Positions 1 through 9,173 are shown, counted from the first letter of the stretch. The stretch is 59,645 nt of DNA from Gemmatimonadota bacterium (GCA_003559555.1 PWLA01000005.1:1-59645), one strand, 5' to 3'. Numbers and translations: made by a program. Notes: a model not told the origin generated them from the sequence alone.

Positions 1-279
1 GTAGCTTCCGGGATCGACCCCGATGAAGCGGGCCACCCCCTCGCTGTCGGTGGTGGCCGTATGTCCCGCTTCGCCGTCCCGGGCCTGGAGCTGCACCTCG
101 GCTCCCTCGATGGCCTGATCGCCGGCGCTGAAGCTGCCCGTCCCGTCGACGTCGACGTAGGCCCGGACGGTCACCTCTGCCGGGGTACCGGCCGGCGCCG
201 TGGACTGATCGCAGCCCACCAGGGCCACGAGAAGGAGGGCGGCCAGGAGCTGAATCCCACGAATCGCAGGTCTGGTCAT
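1..279 (-). CDS. Lipoprotein with carboxypeptidase-regulatory/SdrD-like domain (3' end outside window)
   Basis: This minus-strand gene runs off the left edge of the window; 93 codons are visible from the ATG at 279. The N-terminus is a lipoprotein signal peptide: MTRPAIRG, a hydrophobic stretch, then the lipobox LVGC with Cys23. The mature part begins with an acidic, Thr/Ala-rich segment, then a beta-sandwich-like stretch (DVDGTGSFSAGDQAIEGAEV, then TTDSEGVARFIGVDPGSY). That pattern, a 'dimension' statement followed by DSEG..RF..V.PGSY, is typical of SdrD_B or carboxypeptidase-regulatory-like repeats in surface proteins. It is probably anchored in a membrane and exposed outside the cytoplasm. 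Function is unknown, and the missing C-terminus could hold further domains. It is divergent from the MBL-fold lipoprotein gene. Confidence 0.75.
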   Translation of the reverse strand, partial: MTRPAIRGIQLLAALLLVALVGCDQSTAPAGTPAEVTVRAYVDVDGTGSFSAGDQAIEGAEVQLQARDGEAGHTATTDSEGVARFIGVDPGSY

Positions 280-341
280 CGGCGGCGGGCGGGGCAAAGG
301 GAGATCGAAACCACGGAGATGGCAACCACGCTGACGCAGAC

Positions 342-370
342 ATACTAGGGTGCGGCGACCGACCTCTCAA
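342..370 (-). promoter_or_regulatory. Candidate sigma70-type promoter for the lipoprotein gene at 279
   Basis: On the minus strand, TTGAGA (370-365) is followed after 17 bases by TAGTAT (347-342). This is 5/6 and 4/6 agreement with the consensus. It predicts a start of transcription near 335 and a leader of about 55 bases before the ATG at 279. The region 280-521 otherwise holds only the divergent upstream regions of two genes. Confidence 0.5.
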
Positions 371-521
371 GCCCCCCCTCACCGATTCGGCCCGCTGGGG
401 CCAAATCGTAGTGCAACCGTTACCTGGGAGCCGGTACATGGGACGGACCCCTCGGCGGCCTCGGCGGTAGGGAGTCTCGATTCCGGCCCACCCCCTGCAC
501 GAGCCCCCGAGTACTCATTTC

Positions 522-1811
522 ATGCACCCGACCCGTTCGATCCCTTCCTCCGTCCGCTCTCACTTCGGCTGGGCCCACCTGTACCTGCCGGGGCTCGCCC
601 TGGCCCTGCTCCTGGCTTCATGCGGCGACAGCGGATCCTCGCCCTCGGACCCGGACGACGCCCCCACCATCCAGATCTCCGGGGTGGAGGACGGCGGCGT
701 CTATACACAACCGGTGACGGTGACTTTCTCCGCCTCCCCGGCCGGGAGCACTACCAGCGCCACCCTGAACGGCGAGACCTTCCGCTCCGGTGACACGGTG
801 GATCGGGCCGGAGACTACACCCTCCGGGTAGAGGCCTTCCGGGCCGGCCGGAGCAGCCAGGAGGAGGTGAGCTTCAGCCTCCAGGTCACCGGCGAGCGAG
901 TCTTCATCCTGCGAATGTTCGATCTGGGCGAGGACGGCCTTGGGGGCGGAGGCGACGCCCTCCTCCTCTCGGATTCGTCCTCGCTGGGGATGCGGCATGC
1001 CATGGTGGACGCCGGCCCCCGGGGTGACCCGGACCAGGAGCTGGACCCCGGCTACGTCGCCGACCGACTCGAGGCGCTGGGGATCGAGACGCTGGACTTC
1101 CTCCAACTGACCCATGCCCACGCGGACCACTTCGAGGGGATGCGTCCCATTCTGAACCGCGTACAGGTGGAGCGCTTCGTCTACAACGGGCAGGTCCGGA
1201 CCGGCGGGTTTGCCGGGTCCAACTACCAGGCCGTGCTCCAGCGAGCCGAGCAGCGAGCCGATACCGTCATGGCGCTCGCCCAGGAGTGGGAGTACCGCCT
1301 GGGTGGGGAGGGCGGCACCCGCACCGTGCACGTGCCCGGGCTTCCCACCTACCTGGACCGGGACACCAACGACGGCCGGGAGCTGAACGAGGGCTCCCTG
1401 GGGACCTATGTGGAGACGGGCGGGGTGCGGATCTTCCTCACCGGAGACGGAGAGGACCAGGCGAACCAGCGTTGGCGGACCCAGTTCTCCTCCTACACCA
1501 CCGGGCTGGACATCCTGAAGGTGGGCCACCACGGCGCCAACAACGCCGTATTCGACGACCGGGTCGGCTCCAGCACCCGGTCCAGCTGGCTGGAGCACAC
1601 CCAGCCCGCCCTCATGCTTATCACGGCCAACGGCCGGAGCCACCCGCGGATCCGGGCGCTGAACCGTCTCTTCCAGGTCCAGCAGGCCGAAATGTACTGC
1701 ACCAACGTCCACGGCACCGTCACCGTCCGGATCGCCGAGGGGTGGTGGGAGGTGACCACCGAGCGGAACGCCGGCATGGACTGCGTGCCCGGCGACGACG
1801 CCACCACCTGA
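522..1811 (+). CDS. Exported MBL-fold metallohydrolase lipoprotein (ComEC C-terminal-like)
   Basis: The protein has 429 residues. It starts with a lipoprotein signal peptide (hydrophobic LYLPGLALALLLASC, Cys34 as lipid site), a Ser/Asp linker, then a beta-sandwich region at about 45-125 (PTIQISGVEDGGVYTQPVTV), which resembles the chitobiase/Ig-like domains of surface enzymes. From about 130 it is a metallo-beta-lactamase fold of the ComEC/Rec2 hydrolase subgroup, with the metal motif THAHADH at 197-203, an FLTGDGE segment and a VGHHGANNA segment. Members of this subgroup cleave phosphodiester or phosphate bonds, and the lipid anchor implies action outside the cytoplasm, perhaps on extracellular nucleic acid. 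The substrate is not known. It stands alone, divergent from a lipoprotein gene and convergent with the ubiB-like gene. Confidence 0.8.
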   Translation: MHPTRSIPSSVRSHFGWAHLYLPGLALALLLASCGDSGSSPSDPDDAPTIQISGVEDGGVYTQPVTVTFSASPAGSTTSATLNGETFRSGDTVDRAGDYTLRVEAFRAGRSSQEEVSFSLQVTGERVFILRMFDLGEDGLGGGGDALLLSDSSSLGMRHAMVDAGPRGDPDQELDPGYVADRLEALGIETLDFLQLTHAHADHFEGMRPILNRVQVERFVYNGQVRTGGFAGSNYQAVLQRAEQRADTVMALAQEWEYRLGGEGGTRTVHVPGLPTYLDRDTNDGRELNEGSLGTYVETGGVRIFLTGDGEDQANQRWRTQFSSYTTGLDILKVGHHGANNAVFDDRVGSSTRSSWLEHTQPALMLITANGRSHPRIRALNRLFQVQQAEMYCTNVHGTVTVRIAEGWWEVTTERNAGMDCVPGDDATT

Positions 1812-1830
1812 GCCCGGATCCCGCCCGGGC
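1812..1830. terminator. Hairpin between convergent genes
   Basis: GCCCGG (1812-1817) and CCGGGC (1825-1830) can pair around a 7-base loop directly after the stop codon of the MBL gene and just before the stop of the convergent ubiB-like gene. No U tract follows, so factor-independent activity is uncertain. Confidence 0.35.
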
Positions 1831-1839
1831 GTCTCCGGT

Positions 1840-3495
1840 CTACCGCGCCGGAGGCCGGATTCCCCGGGCGTGACGAAGGGGGTTTTCCAGGAGATGGGTG
1901 GGGATCAGGAGGGTCAGGAGGAACATGATCAGGGCGGCCAGGAGCCCGGCGGCGAGCAACCAGACGTTCCGGATGGCGATGAAGAGGATGGCCGAGATGA
2001 GGGCGGTGGCCGTGGCGAAGATCGACAGCAGGAGCCTACGGGCCTGGAGGTGCAGAAAGCGCTCCTGGGACTGGGCGTCCCGGGGGTGCACCCGGACCCG
2101 GAGCTCCTCCCGCTCCACCCGGGTGATCAGGTCCCGGATGGACCGGAGGCTCGCCATTGCCTCGGACATGACGTCCCGGGCCATGGCCATGGGCTCCCGG
2201 GCCGTCTCCTTCATGATCTCGGACCGGTGTCTGGCGATCACCCGTCGGATCAGGAAGAGGCCGTTGAAGTCCGGGTCGTAGCGGAAGGCCACCCCCTCCA
2301 GCAGGACCGCGGCCCGAAAGAAGTAGACCAGCTCCTGGGGCAGGAGCAGGGGCCAGGTATAGAAGGTGTCCCACACCTCCTGCATGATCTCCTGAACCCG
2401 TTCCCGGTGGGTGGTCCGGGCCCGCTCCAGGATCCGCATGATCTCCGTAGCGGCCTCCCGGATGTCTCCCCGGGCCACCTCCGGCGAGACCATCCCCAGC
2501 CGGTACATCCCGTTGATCACCCCGTCCAGGTCCTCCCGCTCCACCGCCAGAGCCACCGACAGGATGCTGTCACGGGTCCACCGGGGCACCTCCAGCGCCA
2601 TCCCCCAGTCCAGGACCACGATGCTCCCGTCCTCCGCCACCAGGAGATTCCCCGGGTGGGGGTCGGCATGGAGGAAGCCGTCCAGCATCATCATCCGTAG
2701 GTAGAGGCCGATGAGGCGCTCCATGATCTCCTCGAAGTCCAGTTCGCCGCTGGCGAAGCGGTCCTCGAGCCGGTTCAGCTTGGTGCCCCGGAGGTACTCC
2801 ATGACCAGCACTCGGCGGGTGGAGACAGACTGCAGGACCACGGGCGCCCGAACCCTGGGATCCTTCTGGAAGGCCTTCCGGAAGCGGTCGATGTTCTCCG
2901 ATTCCTTGCGAAAATCCATCTCCTCCCGGACCCGGACCGAGAACTCCCGAACCACGTTGGTGATCCCCCTCACGTGGTGATTGGGGAAGAGGATGTTGAG
3001 CCAGAAGAGGATCCGGAAGGAGAGGTCCAGGTCCAGAGCCACCATCTCCTCCACCCCGGGACGAAGCACCTTCACGGCCACGTCCTGCCCCTGGTAGCGA
3101 GCCCGGTGCACCTGCCCCAGTGAGGCGGCCGCCATGGGTTCGTCATGAAACTCCTCGAAGGCCTCGGCCACCGGCCGTCCCAGCTCCTCCTCCACCACTT
3201 TCCGGACATCGGCGGCGGGGATGGACGGCACCTGGTCCTGGAGACTTCCCAGGGCAGTCAGGTAGGGCTCGGGAACCAGGTCGGCCCGGGCGCTGAAGAT
3301 CTGCGCCAGCTTGATGAAGGTGGGCCCCAGCCCCGCGATGGCCGCCACCAGCCGCCCCGCTCGACGCTGGTGCTGCTCGTCCTTCCTCAGCTTGGGCGAG
3401 CCCACCAGCACATAGCGCTTCCGGTCACGGAGGAAGGCCCAGACGAAGGGGAGCAGGCGCAGCAGGATGCGGGTCCCACGGGCGAGACGCTTCAT
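1840..3495 (-). CDS. UbiB/ABC1/AarF-family atypical kinase
   Basis: The protein has 551 residues and belongs to the UbiB (ABC1/ADCK) family of atypical protein-kinase-like ATPases, which assist quinone synthesis or lipid homeostasis at the membrane. Visible motifs are the N-terminal family helix GPTFIKLAQIFSARADLVP (residues 57-75), the Ala-rich nucleotide loop AAASLGQVHRA, AVKVLRP with the VAIK-type lysine, the catalytic loop HADPHPGN and a DWG in place of DFG. Two transmembrane helices lie at the C-terminus (about 490-540), as in UbiB. The hallmark KxGQ motif reads KLAQ (62-65), with Ala replacing Gly. It is the last gene of the aspS-phoH-pgpH-ybeY operon, and its ATG overlaps the ybeY stop (ATGA). 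No ubiquinone or menaquinone genes are nearby, so the pathway is open. Confidence 0.9.
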   Translation of the reverse strand: MKRLARGTRILLRLLPFVWAFLRDRKRYVLVGSPKLRKDEQHQRRAGRLVAAIAGLGPTFIKLAQIFSARADLVPEPYLTALGSLQDQVPSIPAADVRKVVEEELGRPVAEAFEEFHDEPMAAASLGQVHRARYQGQDVAVKVLRPGVEEMVALDLDLSFRILFWLNILFPNHHVRGITNVVREFSVRVREEMDFRKESENIDRFRKAFQKDPRVRAPVVLQSVSTRRVLVMEYLRGTKLNRLEDRFASGELDFEEIMERLIGLYLRMMMLDGFLHADPHPGNLLVAEDGSIVVLDWGMALEVPRWTRDSILSVALAVEREDLDGVINGMYRLGMVSPEVARGDIREAATEIMRILERARTTHRERVQEIMQEVWDTFYTWPLLLPQELVYFFRAAVLLEGVAFRYDPDFNGLFLIRRVIARHRSEIMKETAREPMAMARDVMSEAMASLRSIRDLITRVEREELRVRVHPRDAQSQERFLHLQARRLLLSIFATATALISAILFIAIRNVWLLAAGLLAALIMFLLTLLIPTHLLENPLRHARGIRPPAR

Positions 3496-3956
3496 GACTC
3501 CGGCTCCCCCATGACCCGGCGGGTGAGCCGCTCCTGAAGTCGGTAGTGGAGACTGCTCTCCCGGGCCGCGTCCGCTGTCTCGGGGTGATCGTAGCCCAGA
3601 ACGTGGAGAACCCCGTGGATGGTGAGGCGAACCAACTCCTCCTCCAGGGGAAGCTCCAGCTCGGCAGCCTGTCTCCGGGCCTGGCCCACCCCGATGTAGA
3701 CGTCCCCCAGGGGAGGCTCCCCCTCCTCGTGGAGGGGAAAGGCCAGCACGTCGGTGACCCGGTCGTGGTCCAGCCAGGTCCGGTTCAACGCCCGCATGGG
3801 TTCGTCATCCAGACAGGTGACCGAGACCTCTGCCGCTTCCACCCCCTCGTGCTCCAGCGTTACCTCCACCCCCCGTCGCATGAGGGTCAGGGGAAGGTCA
3901 TGGGAGCCCGGAACGTTCAGGGCAATGGTGACCGCCGTGCCGTCCTCCGGGTCCAT
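3492..3956 (-). CDS. ybeY: Endoribonuclease YbeY
   Basis: The protein has 154 residues, the usual length for YbeY, a single-strand endoribonuclease needed for 16S rRNA 3'-end maturation and ribosome quality control. The zinc motif HGVLHVLGYDH (positions about 114-124), with its three histidines, is intact, and the upstream signature LNRTWLDHDRVTDVLAFPL is typical. It overlaps pgpH upstream and ubiB downstream, each through an ATGA junction, so translation is probably coupled. The phoH-pgpH-ybeY order is a widely conserved cluster, which strengthens all three calls. Confidence 0.96.
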   Translation of the reverse strand: MDPEDGTAVTIALNVPGSHDLPLTLMRRGVEVTLEHEGVEAAEVSVTCLDDEPMRALNRTWLDHDRVTDVLAFPLHEEGEPPLGDVYIGVGQARRQAAELELPLEEELVRLTIHGVLHVLGYDHPETADAARESSLHYRLQERLTRRVMGEPES

Positions 3957-6304
3957 CAGTCCCCGTCCCTGGCCGAACCTGCCGGCGATGACGACTCCTG
4001 GCGCCCGGATTCACTGGGCTCGCGGGTTTCGCCCCCCGCCTCATCGGATCCTCCATCGGACGCCGGTTTCGATTCGGTGAGGTGGCGGGTGGCCGGATAG
4101 TCGATGCGGTGGTGGTACAGTCCAGCCAGGACCTTTCCGAACTGCTCCTTGATGACCCCGATCTCCCTGAGGGTCAGCGGCGCTTCGTCCAACTGGCCGT
4201 CCTGGATCTTCTGGTCCACCAGGTTCTCGATGAGGTCCCGGACCCGCTCCGGCGTGGGCTCCTGGAGGGATCGGGTGGCCGACTCCACCGAATCGGCCAG
4301 CATGACGATGGCCGTTTCCCGGCTCTGCGGCCGGGGGCCCGGGTATCGGTACAATTCAGGGTCCGGGGTCTCCTCCCCGTCCTCGGCTCGAGCCCGGTCC
4401 AGGAAGTACGCGATCTCCTGCGTCCCATGGTGCTCGGGGATGAAGGCGAGGAGCACATCCGGAAGCTTGGCCTCCCGGGCCAGCCGCATCCCCTCGGTGA
4501 CATGCTCCCTCACGATCTCGGCGGAGGTGGCCGGCTTCAGCTTGTCGTGGGGATTCCGACCTGCGGGCTGGTTCTCGATGAAGTACTGGGGCTTGAGCAT
4601 CTTCCCCACGTCGTGGTAGTAGACGCCCACCCGGCACAGCAGGCCATTGGCCCCGATGGCATTGGCCGCCGCCTCCGACAGGTTCGCCACATTGATGGTA
4701 TGGGCGTACGTCCCCGGCGCCTCCATGGAGAGCCGCTTCAGGAGAGGTCGGTTCGGATCGGCCCACTCCAGGAGGGTCTGATCGGTGGTGATCCGAGTGA
4801 ACCATTCGAAGACCGGTAGGAAGCCCATGGCCAGAATGGCGCTCACCACCGCGTTCCCGCCGGCCCAGGACAGGGCCACCGCCACATCGGCGGGCTCCCG
4901 ATCCGTCATCAGCCCCAGAGCCCCGATGCAGACCAGGTAGGCCGCAGCGATGATGGCAATGAAGATCCAGGTCTGGGCCCGCCGCCTCACCGCGCGCACC
5001 GAGAGCGCCGCGGCCGACCCCGCCACGAAGACCGGGAGCCACGCATGAACGTCATGGAAGGGGCTCTGGGCTCCCACCAGAACCGCCAGGACCGCGGCCA
5101 GGATCAGCGCCAGCCGTCCGTCCCAGAGCACCGCCACCGCCAACGAGACGAAGGCGATGGGGAGGGCTTCCGGCGGCAGTGCGTCGTTGGCTGCCACCAC
5201 GCCCGCCGTGGCGCTGAAGGCCAGGATCAGGACGACCTGCAGGAGCACCCAGCGAAAGTTGTGGTAGACATCGGCCCGGAAGAAGAAGAGGAGAAATCCG
5301 AACACGCCCAGGATCAGGACGTTCAGGCCCACGCCTCCCGCGAAGGCGAGGGGCTGGACCCTGCCCTCCTCCAGGCGTCCCGCGGCCAGGAGCGCCTCCT
5401 CGTAGGCCCGAAGCCGCTCCACCTCGGTATCGCCCACCTGCTGGTTGGCTCGGACCACCGCCTCGCCCTGGAGCACGGTGGCCCGGGTCGTGGGGACCGC
5501 TCGCCGGGCGGCGTCCCGGTCCAGCTCCGTGGATTCCACGTCGTAGCGCAGCGTGGGGGTGAAGAAGCGAATGAGTGTGAGCCGGAGCATTTCATCCATC
5601 TCCGAGCCCACATCGCCGGGGAGCATGGTCGCCACCGCTCGGAAGAACTCGCCCGAACTGAGCACCGATTCCCGGAGCACGTAGCGCTCCTCCCCGTCGG
5701 GCTCCACTACCAGGATCCGCCCACCGGCTCCCGCCTCCTGCCGGGTGGCCTCGTCCAGGACACCCGCCGGGAGCAGCTCCCGCACCCCTCTCAGGGCAGT
5801 CTCGCGGAGGATCCTCCGGGTGGCGGGTTCCAGGAGGATCTCCCGCTGGCTTGCGGAGGCCTGGATGCCCAGGTCGGAGAGGGTCCGGCTCAGGGCGGCG
5901 TGGGTGTCCTGGGCCTCGGCGTTGTCTGCCACCCGGTCAAAGAAGGTCTCCAGCGCCGACTCCATGGCCGAAGCCGCTTGAGACTGGTACCGATACGTGG
6001 ACGGCACCGAGGCGGCGGCGGCATTCCGCTCCCGCTCCAGTTCATCCACGTTCTTGGGCACCCCGAAGGTGAGCGACGCGATGACATCCTCACCGGCCAC
6101 CATTCCCGCCTGGTAGCGGCCCATCTCCGGACCCGACGCCGGGGGAAAGAGGAGGGTGATCGACAGCGCCAGAAGCAAGAGGAGCCCCACCCGGGAACCG
6201 TGGTGGATGGCTCCGTCGGGCCACCGCCGCTCGGGTGGCCGGGAGAGGCGGGCCAGGGGGGCCTCATCGGCATCACGGCCGCCTGTCGGTTGGGGGCTCT
6301 TCAA
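3956..6304 (-). CDS. pgpH: 7TM-HD cyclic di-AMP phosphodiesterase, PgpH type
   Basis: The protein has 782 residues. An N-terminal transmembrane helix (about 33-55) is followed by a large extracytoplasmic 7TMR-HDED domain (about 60-330), seven transmembrane helices (about 335-505) and a cytoplasmic HD domain (about 530-720). The HD core is clear: HTINVANL, then YYHDVGKM with His564-Asp565, and later EHHGT. Characterised PgpH proteins hydrolyse c-di-AMP to pApA at the inner face of the membrane. No diadenylate cyclase lies in the window. The start is TTG (6304), overlapping the phoH stop as TTGA. The C-terminal 60 residues are a low-complexity acidic tail. Confidence 0.93.
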   Translation of the reverse strand: MKSPQPTGGRDADEAPLARLSRPPERRWPDGAIHHGSRVGLLLLLALSITLLFPPASGPEMGRYQAGMVAGEDVIASLTFGVPKNVDELERERNAAAASVPSTYRYQSQAASAMESALETFFDRVADNAEAQDTHAALSRTLSDLGIQASASQREILLEPATRRILRETALRGVRELLPAGVLDEATRQEAGAGGRILVVEPDGEERYVLRESVLSSGEFFRAVATMLPGDVGSEMDEMLRLTLIRFFTPTLRYDVESTELDRDAARRAVPTTRATVLQGEAVVRANQQVGDTEVERLRAYEEALLAAGRLEEGRVQPLAFAGGVGLNVLILGVFGFLLFFFRADVYHNFRWVLLQVVLILAFSATAGVVAANDALPPEALPIAFVSLAVAVLWDGRLALILAAVLAVLVGAQSPFHDVHAWLPVFVAGSAAALSVRAVRRRAQTWIFIAIIAAAYLVCIGALGLMTDREPADVAVALSWAGGNAVVSAILAMGFLPVFEWFTRITTDQTLLEWADPNRPLLKRLSMEAPGTYAHTINVANLSEAAANAIGANGLLCRVGVYYHDVGKMLKPQYFIENQPAGRNPHDKLKPATSAEIVREHVTEGMRLAREAKLPDVLLAFIPEHHGTQEIAYFLDRARAEDGEETPDPELYRYPGPRPQSRETAIVMLADSVESATRSLQEPTPERVRDLIENLVDQKIQDGQLDEAPLTLREIGVIKEQFGKVLAGLYHHRIDYPATRHLTESKPASDGGSDEAGGETREPSESGRQESSSPAGSARDGD

Positions 6305-7290
6305 GCCTCGTCCTCCGCGTTTCCGTCAGCCTGGGCATACGCTCGGATGATGTCCTTCACCAGGCGGTGGCGAATCACGTCGGTCCCGTCCAGGTAGACC
6401 AGGGCGATCCCCTCGATGCCGCTCAGGATCCTCTCCACCTGGAGGAGGCCCGAACCCTGTGGGGCCGGCAGGTCGATCTGGGTCTTGTCGCCGGTGATGA
6501 CCACCTGCGAGTTCACCCCCAGGCGGGTCAGAAACATCTTCATCTGAGCGGTGGTCGCGTTCTGGGCCTCGTCCAGGATGACGAAAGCATCCGAGAGGGT
6601 TCGGCCCCGCATGTAGGCCAGGGGCGCGATCTCGATGGTCCGCTCCTCCAGGGCCCGCTGCACCCGGTCCGACGGCATCATGTCTTCCAGGGCGTCATAC
6701 AGGGGCCGCAGGTACGGATCCACCTTCTCCTGCAGGTCTCCCGGCAGGAACCCCAGGTTCTCGCCCGCCTCCACCGCAGGCCGGGCCAGAATGATCCTGC
6801 GGACCCGCTTCCGGTAGAGGGCGTCCACCGCAGCCGCCACCGCCAGGTAGGTCTTTCCCGTCCCCGCCGGTCCGATTCCGATGACGATGTCGTGTTCCCG
6901 GATCGCCTGCAGATACTTGGACTGCCCGGCCGACTTCGGAGTGATCACCTTCCGGGTCCCGGGCAGTGCGATGCGCAGCTCCGCCTCTCGGGGCACCGGG
7001 ACTTCCCCCCCCTGGCGCTCGAACTGCTCGGCCAGACGAGCCACATCCGACGAATCGAAAGGGGCCCGAAGCCGGGCCAGCTCGATGAGGTGCTGAATGA
7101 GGGGCACGGCCTGCTCCAGCCGCTCCACCTCACCGGACAGAATGAGATGATCGCCCCGGAGCACGACCCGGATCCCGTAGCGCTGGGCCAGCTCCTGGAT
7201 GTTGGCGTCGTTCACTCCGGCCAGGAGAAGGTGGTCCGCACCCTCTGCATCCAGCCGGTGTTCGACGATGGTGGTTCCGGTCTCCGCCAT
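6301..7290 (-). CDS. phoH: PhoH-family ATPase
   Basis: The protein has 329 residues. The N-terminal 100 residues form the small RNA-binding-like domain common in PhoH/YbeZ proteins. The C-terminal P-loop NTPase domain has Walker A GPAGTGKT (Lys146), Walker B FVILDEAQNA and the sensor segment VVITGDKTQIDLP. PhoH/YbeZ works with YbeY, probably as an RNA helicase or remodeller in rRNA processing. It lies 26 bases after asp[11 protein letters not shown] ribosome binding site precedes the ATG, so this start is well supported. Confidence 0.94.
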   Translation of the reverse strand: MAETGTTIVEHRLDAEGADHLLLAGVNDANIQELAQRYGIRVVLRGDHLILSGEVERLEQAVPLIQHLIELARLRAPFDSSDVARLAEQFERQGGEVPVPREAELRIALPGTRKVITPKSAGQSKYLQAIREHDIVIGIGPAGTGKTYLAVAAAVDALYRKRVRRIILARPAVEAGENLGFLPGDLQEKVDPYLRPLYDALEDMMPSDRVQRALEERTIEIAPLAYMRGRTLSDAFVILDEAQNATTAQMKMFLTRLGVNSQVVITGDKTQIDLPAPQGSGLLQVERILSGIEGIALVYLDGTDVIRHRLVKDIIRAYAQADGNAEDEA

Positions 7291-7316
7291 GCTCCTCCCG
7301 TGCTCGTCCGACGCTC

Positions 7317-9173
7317 CTATGTCGGCTCGTTTCCTTGTGGTTCCTCGGCCCCGCGGCCACTTCGCCGCCGAACCTCCAGATGGAGATCGGCCAGCTCCTT
7401 CTGCAGCACCGGCGACGGCGCCCCTTCGAAGAGGGCCCGGGCCGCCGTGGTCTTGGGAAAGGCGATCACGTCCCGGAGGCTGGCCGCGCCCAGGAAGTCC
7501 TTCACGATTCGGTCCATCCCCAGGGCGATGCCCCCGTGGGGCGGTGCCCCCGACGCCAACGCCTCGAGAAGGAACCCGAATTTTCCATCGATCTCGTCCG
7601 GGCCCATCCCCAGGAGCTCCAATACCCCACGCTGCAACTCCGGGTCGTGGATCCGGAGGCTACCCGATCCCAGCTCCGAACCGTTGTACACCAGATCGTA
7701 GGCAACCCCTCGCACCGAGAGAGGGTCCTCGGCCAGACGGTCCGCGTCATCGGGGTGGGGGAGGACGAAGGGATGGTGGTTCGGAAACATCACCCCGTCC
7801 TCCTCCTCGAATAGCGGGAAGTCCAGCACCCAGAGCCAGGCATGATCCGTGACCCGGGGCAGCTCCAACGCCTGGATGGCAGCCCGCCGGGTCGCCGCCA
7901 GCGCCGGCGAGGTGACACGGTCCGGTCCGGCGGCCACCAGTAGAAGATCGCCTTCTCGGGCCTCCAGCGCACCCCAGTGCCCTTCCTCGAGCCATCGGGA
8001 GAGGGGGCCGCTTCCACCGTCCGCCGTGCGCTTGGCCCAGAGAAGGCCCGGCGCGCCGGCTGCCTTCGCCTCCTCCTCGATGGCCTCCACCTGACGCCGG
8101 GAGAGGCTGGCTCCCCCGTCCAGGCGGATCCCCCGGATCCGCCCGCCCTCCGCCACGGCCCCCCTCAGAATGTTGGAATCGGCGGTCCGGAGGACCTCCG
8201 TCCAGTCGTCCAGCTTCAGCGCCCACCGCAGATCGGGCCGGTCGGAGCCGTAGCGGTCCATGGCCTGGGCCCAGCTCATCCGCTGGAAGGGAGGCTCGGC
8301 CTCCACCCCGGCCACACGGGCCAGGGTCTCCATCAGCCCCTCGATCCACTCCAGGACATCGTCGGCTCCCACGAAGGCCGCCTCCACGTCGATCTGGGTG
8401 AACTCGGGCTGCCGATCGGCCCGGAGGTCCTCGTCCCGGAAGCACCGGGCGATCTGCATGTATCGGTCGAAGCCGGCGGTCATGAGGATCTGCTTGTAGA
8501 TCTGCGGGCTCTGGGGAAGGGCGTAGAACTCCCCCGGGTGCACCCGGCTGGGCACCAGGTAGTCCCGGGCCCCCTCCGGCGTGGGCTTGGTGAGGACCGG
8601 GGTCTCCACCTCCAGAAAGCCCAGGTCGTCGAAGTAGTTGCGCGTCGCCAGAATGAGCCGGTGGCGCAACGCCATGTTCTCCTGCAGGGGGGTCCGACGC
8701 AGGTCCAGGTGTCGGTGCCGCAGCCGCAGCTCCTCGGCCGGGAGCTCGTCCTCGGGGCCCCGGTAGACGGGAATCGCCGGAGTCGTCGCCCGATTCAGCC
8801 GCTCCAGGCTCCGGGCCTGAACCTCGATGTCGCCGGTGGCCAGGTCGGGATTCCGGGCCTCCTCGGGACGGAGGATCACCTCACCGCTGATCCGGATCAC
8901 CTCCTCGGCGCCCAGGCGGTGGGCCGTCTCCAACGCCTCGGCGTCGGTCCAGTCCGGGCCGAAGGAGACCTGGACCAGCCCGCTCCCGTCACGGAGATCC
9001 ACGAAGAGGAGTCCGCCCAGGTCGCGCCGGCGGTGCACCCACCCCGTCAGCGCCTGGGTGGATCCGGCGTGCTCCCTGCGAAGGCCGCCCACCATCCGAC
9101 TCCGGAGGTGGGTCTGCTCGGGGGCGGACCGGGTGGGGGTCTGGTGGTCGGGCGTGGGGGATGTCTTGGTCAT
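7317..9173 (-). CDS. aspS: Aspartyl-tRNA synthetase
   Basis: The protein has 618 residues, of the bacterial class II type. It begins with an OB-fold anticodon-binding domain (GWVHRRRDLGGLLFVDLRD, about 45-63), followed by the class II catalytic core with motif 2 (FRDEDLRADRQPEFTQID) and motif 3 (GIALGMDRIVKDFLG). The inserted GAD domain lies between, at about 310-420. It charges tRNA-Asp with aspartate. Whether it is discriminating or also charges tRNA-Asn cannot be settled from the window, since gatCAB and asnS are not present. It overlaps the vanZ-like gene by ATGA and leads the operon into phoH. Confidence 0.96.
   Translation of the reverse strand: MTKTSPTPDHQTPTRSAPEQTHLRSRMVGGLRREHAGSTQALTGWVHRRRDLGGLLFVDLRDGSGLVQVSFGPDWTDAEALETAHRLGAEEVIRISGEVILRPEEARNPDLATGDIEVQARSLERLNRATTPAIPVYRGPEDELPAEELRLRHRHLDLRRTPLQENMALRHRLILATRNYFDDLGFLEVETPVLTKPTPEGARDYLVPSRVHPGEFYALPQSPQIYKQILMTAGFDRYMQIARCFRDEDLRADRQPEFTQIDVEAAFVGADDVLEWIEGLMETLARVAGVEAEPPFQRMSWAQAMDRYGSDRPDLRWALKLDDWTEVLRTADSNILRGAVAEGGRIRGIRLDGGASLSRRQVEAIEEEAKAAGAPGLLWAKRTADGGSGPLSRWLEEGHWGALEAREGDLLLVAAGPDRVTSPALAATRRAAIQALELPRVTDHAWLWVLDFPLFEEEDGVMFPNHHPFVLPHPDDADRLAEDPLSVRGVAYDLVYNGSELGSGSLRIHDPELQRGVLELLGMGPDEIDGKFGFLLEALASGAPPHGGIALGMDRIVKDFLGAASLRDVIAFPKTTAARALFEGAPSPVLQKELADLHLEVRRRSGRGAEEPQGNEPT

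Noticed and set aside
618-1712. Minus-strand 364-codon frame opposite the MBL lipoprotein
   Set aside because: It has no recognisable domain, while the plus-strand frame has a signal peptide and a metal motif.
5045-6397. Long plus-strand open frame opposite pgpH, rich in Gly, Arg, Gln and His
   Set aside because: It is an antisense shadow caused by high GC. pgpH, phoH and their overlaps explain this region, and the composition is not protein-like.
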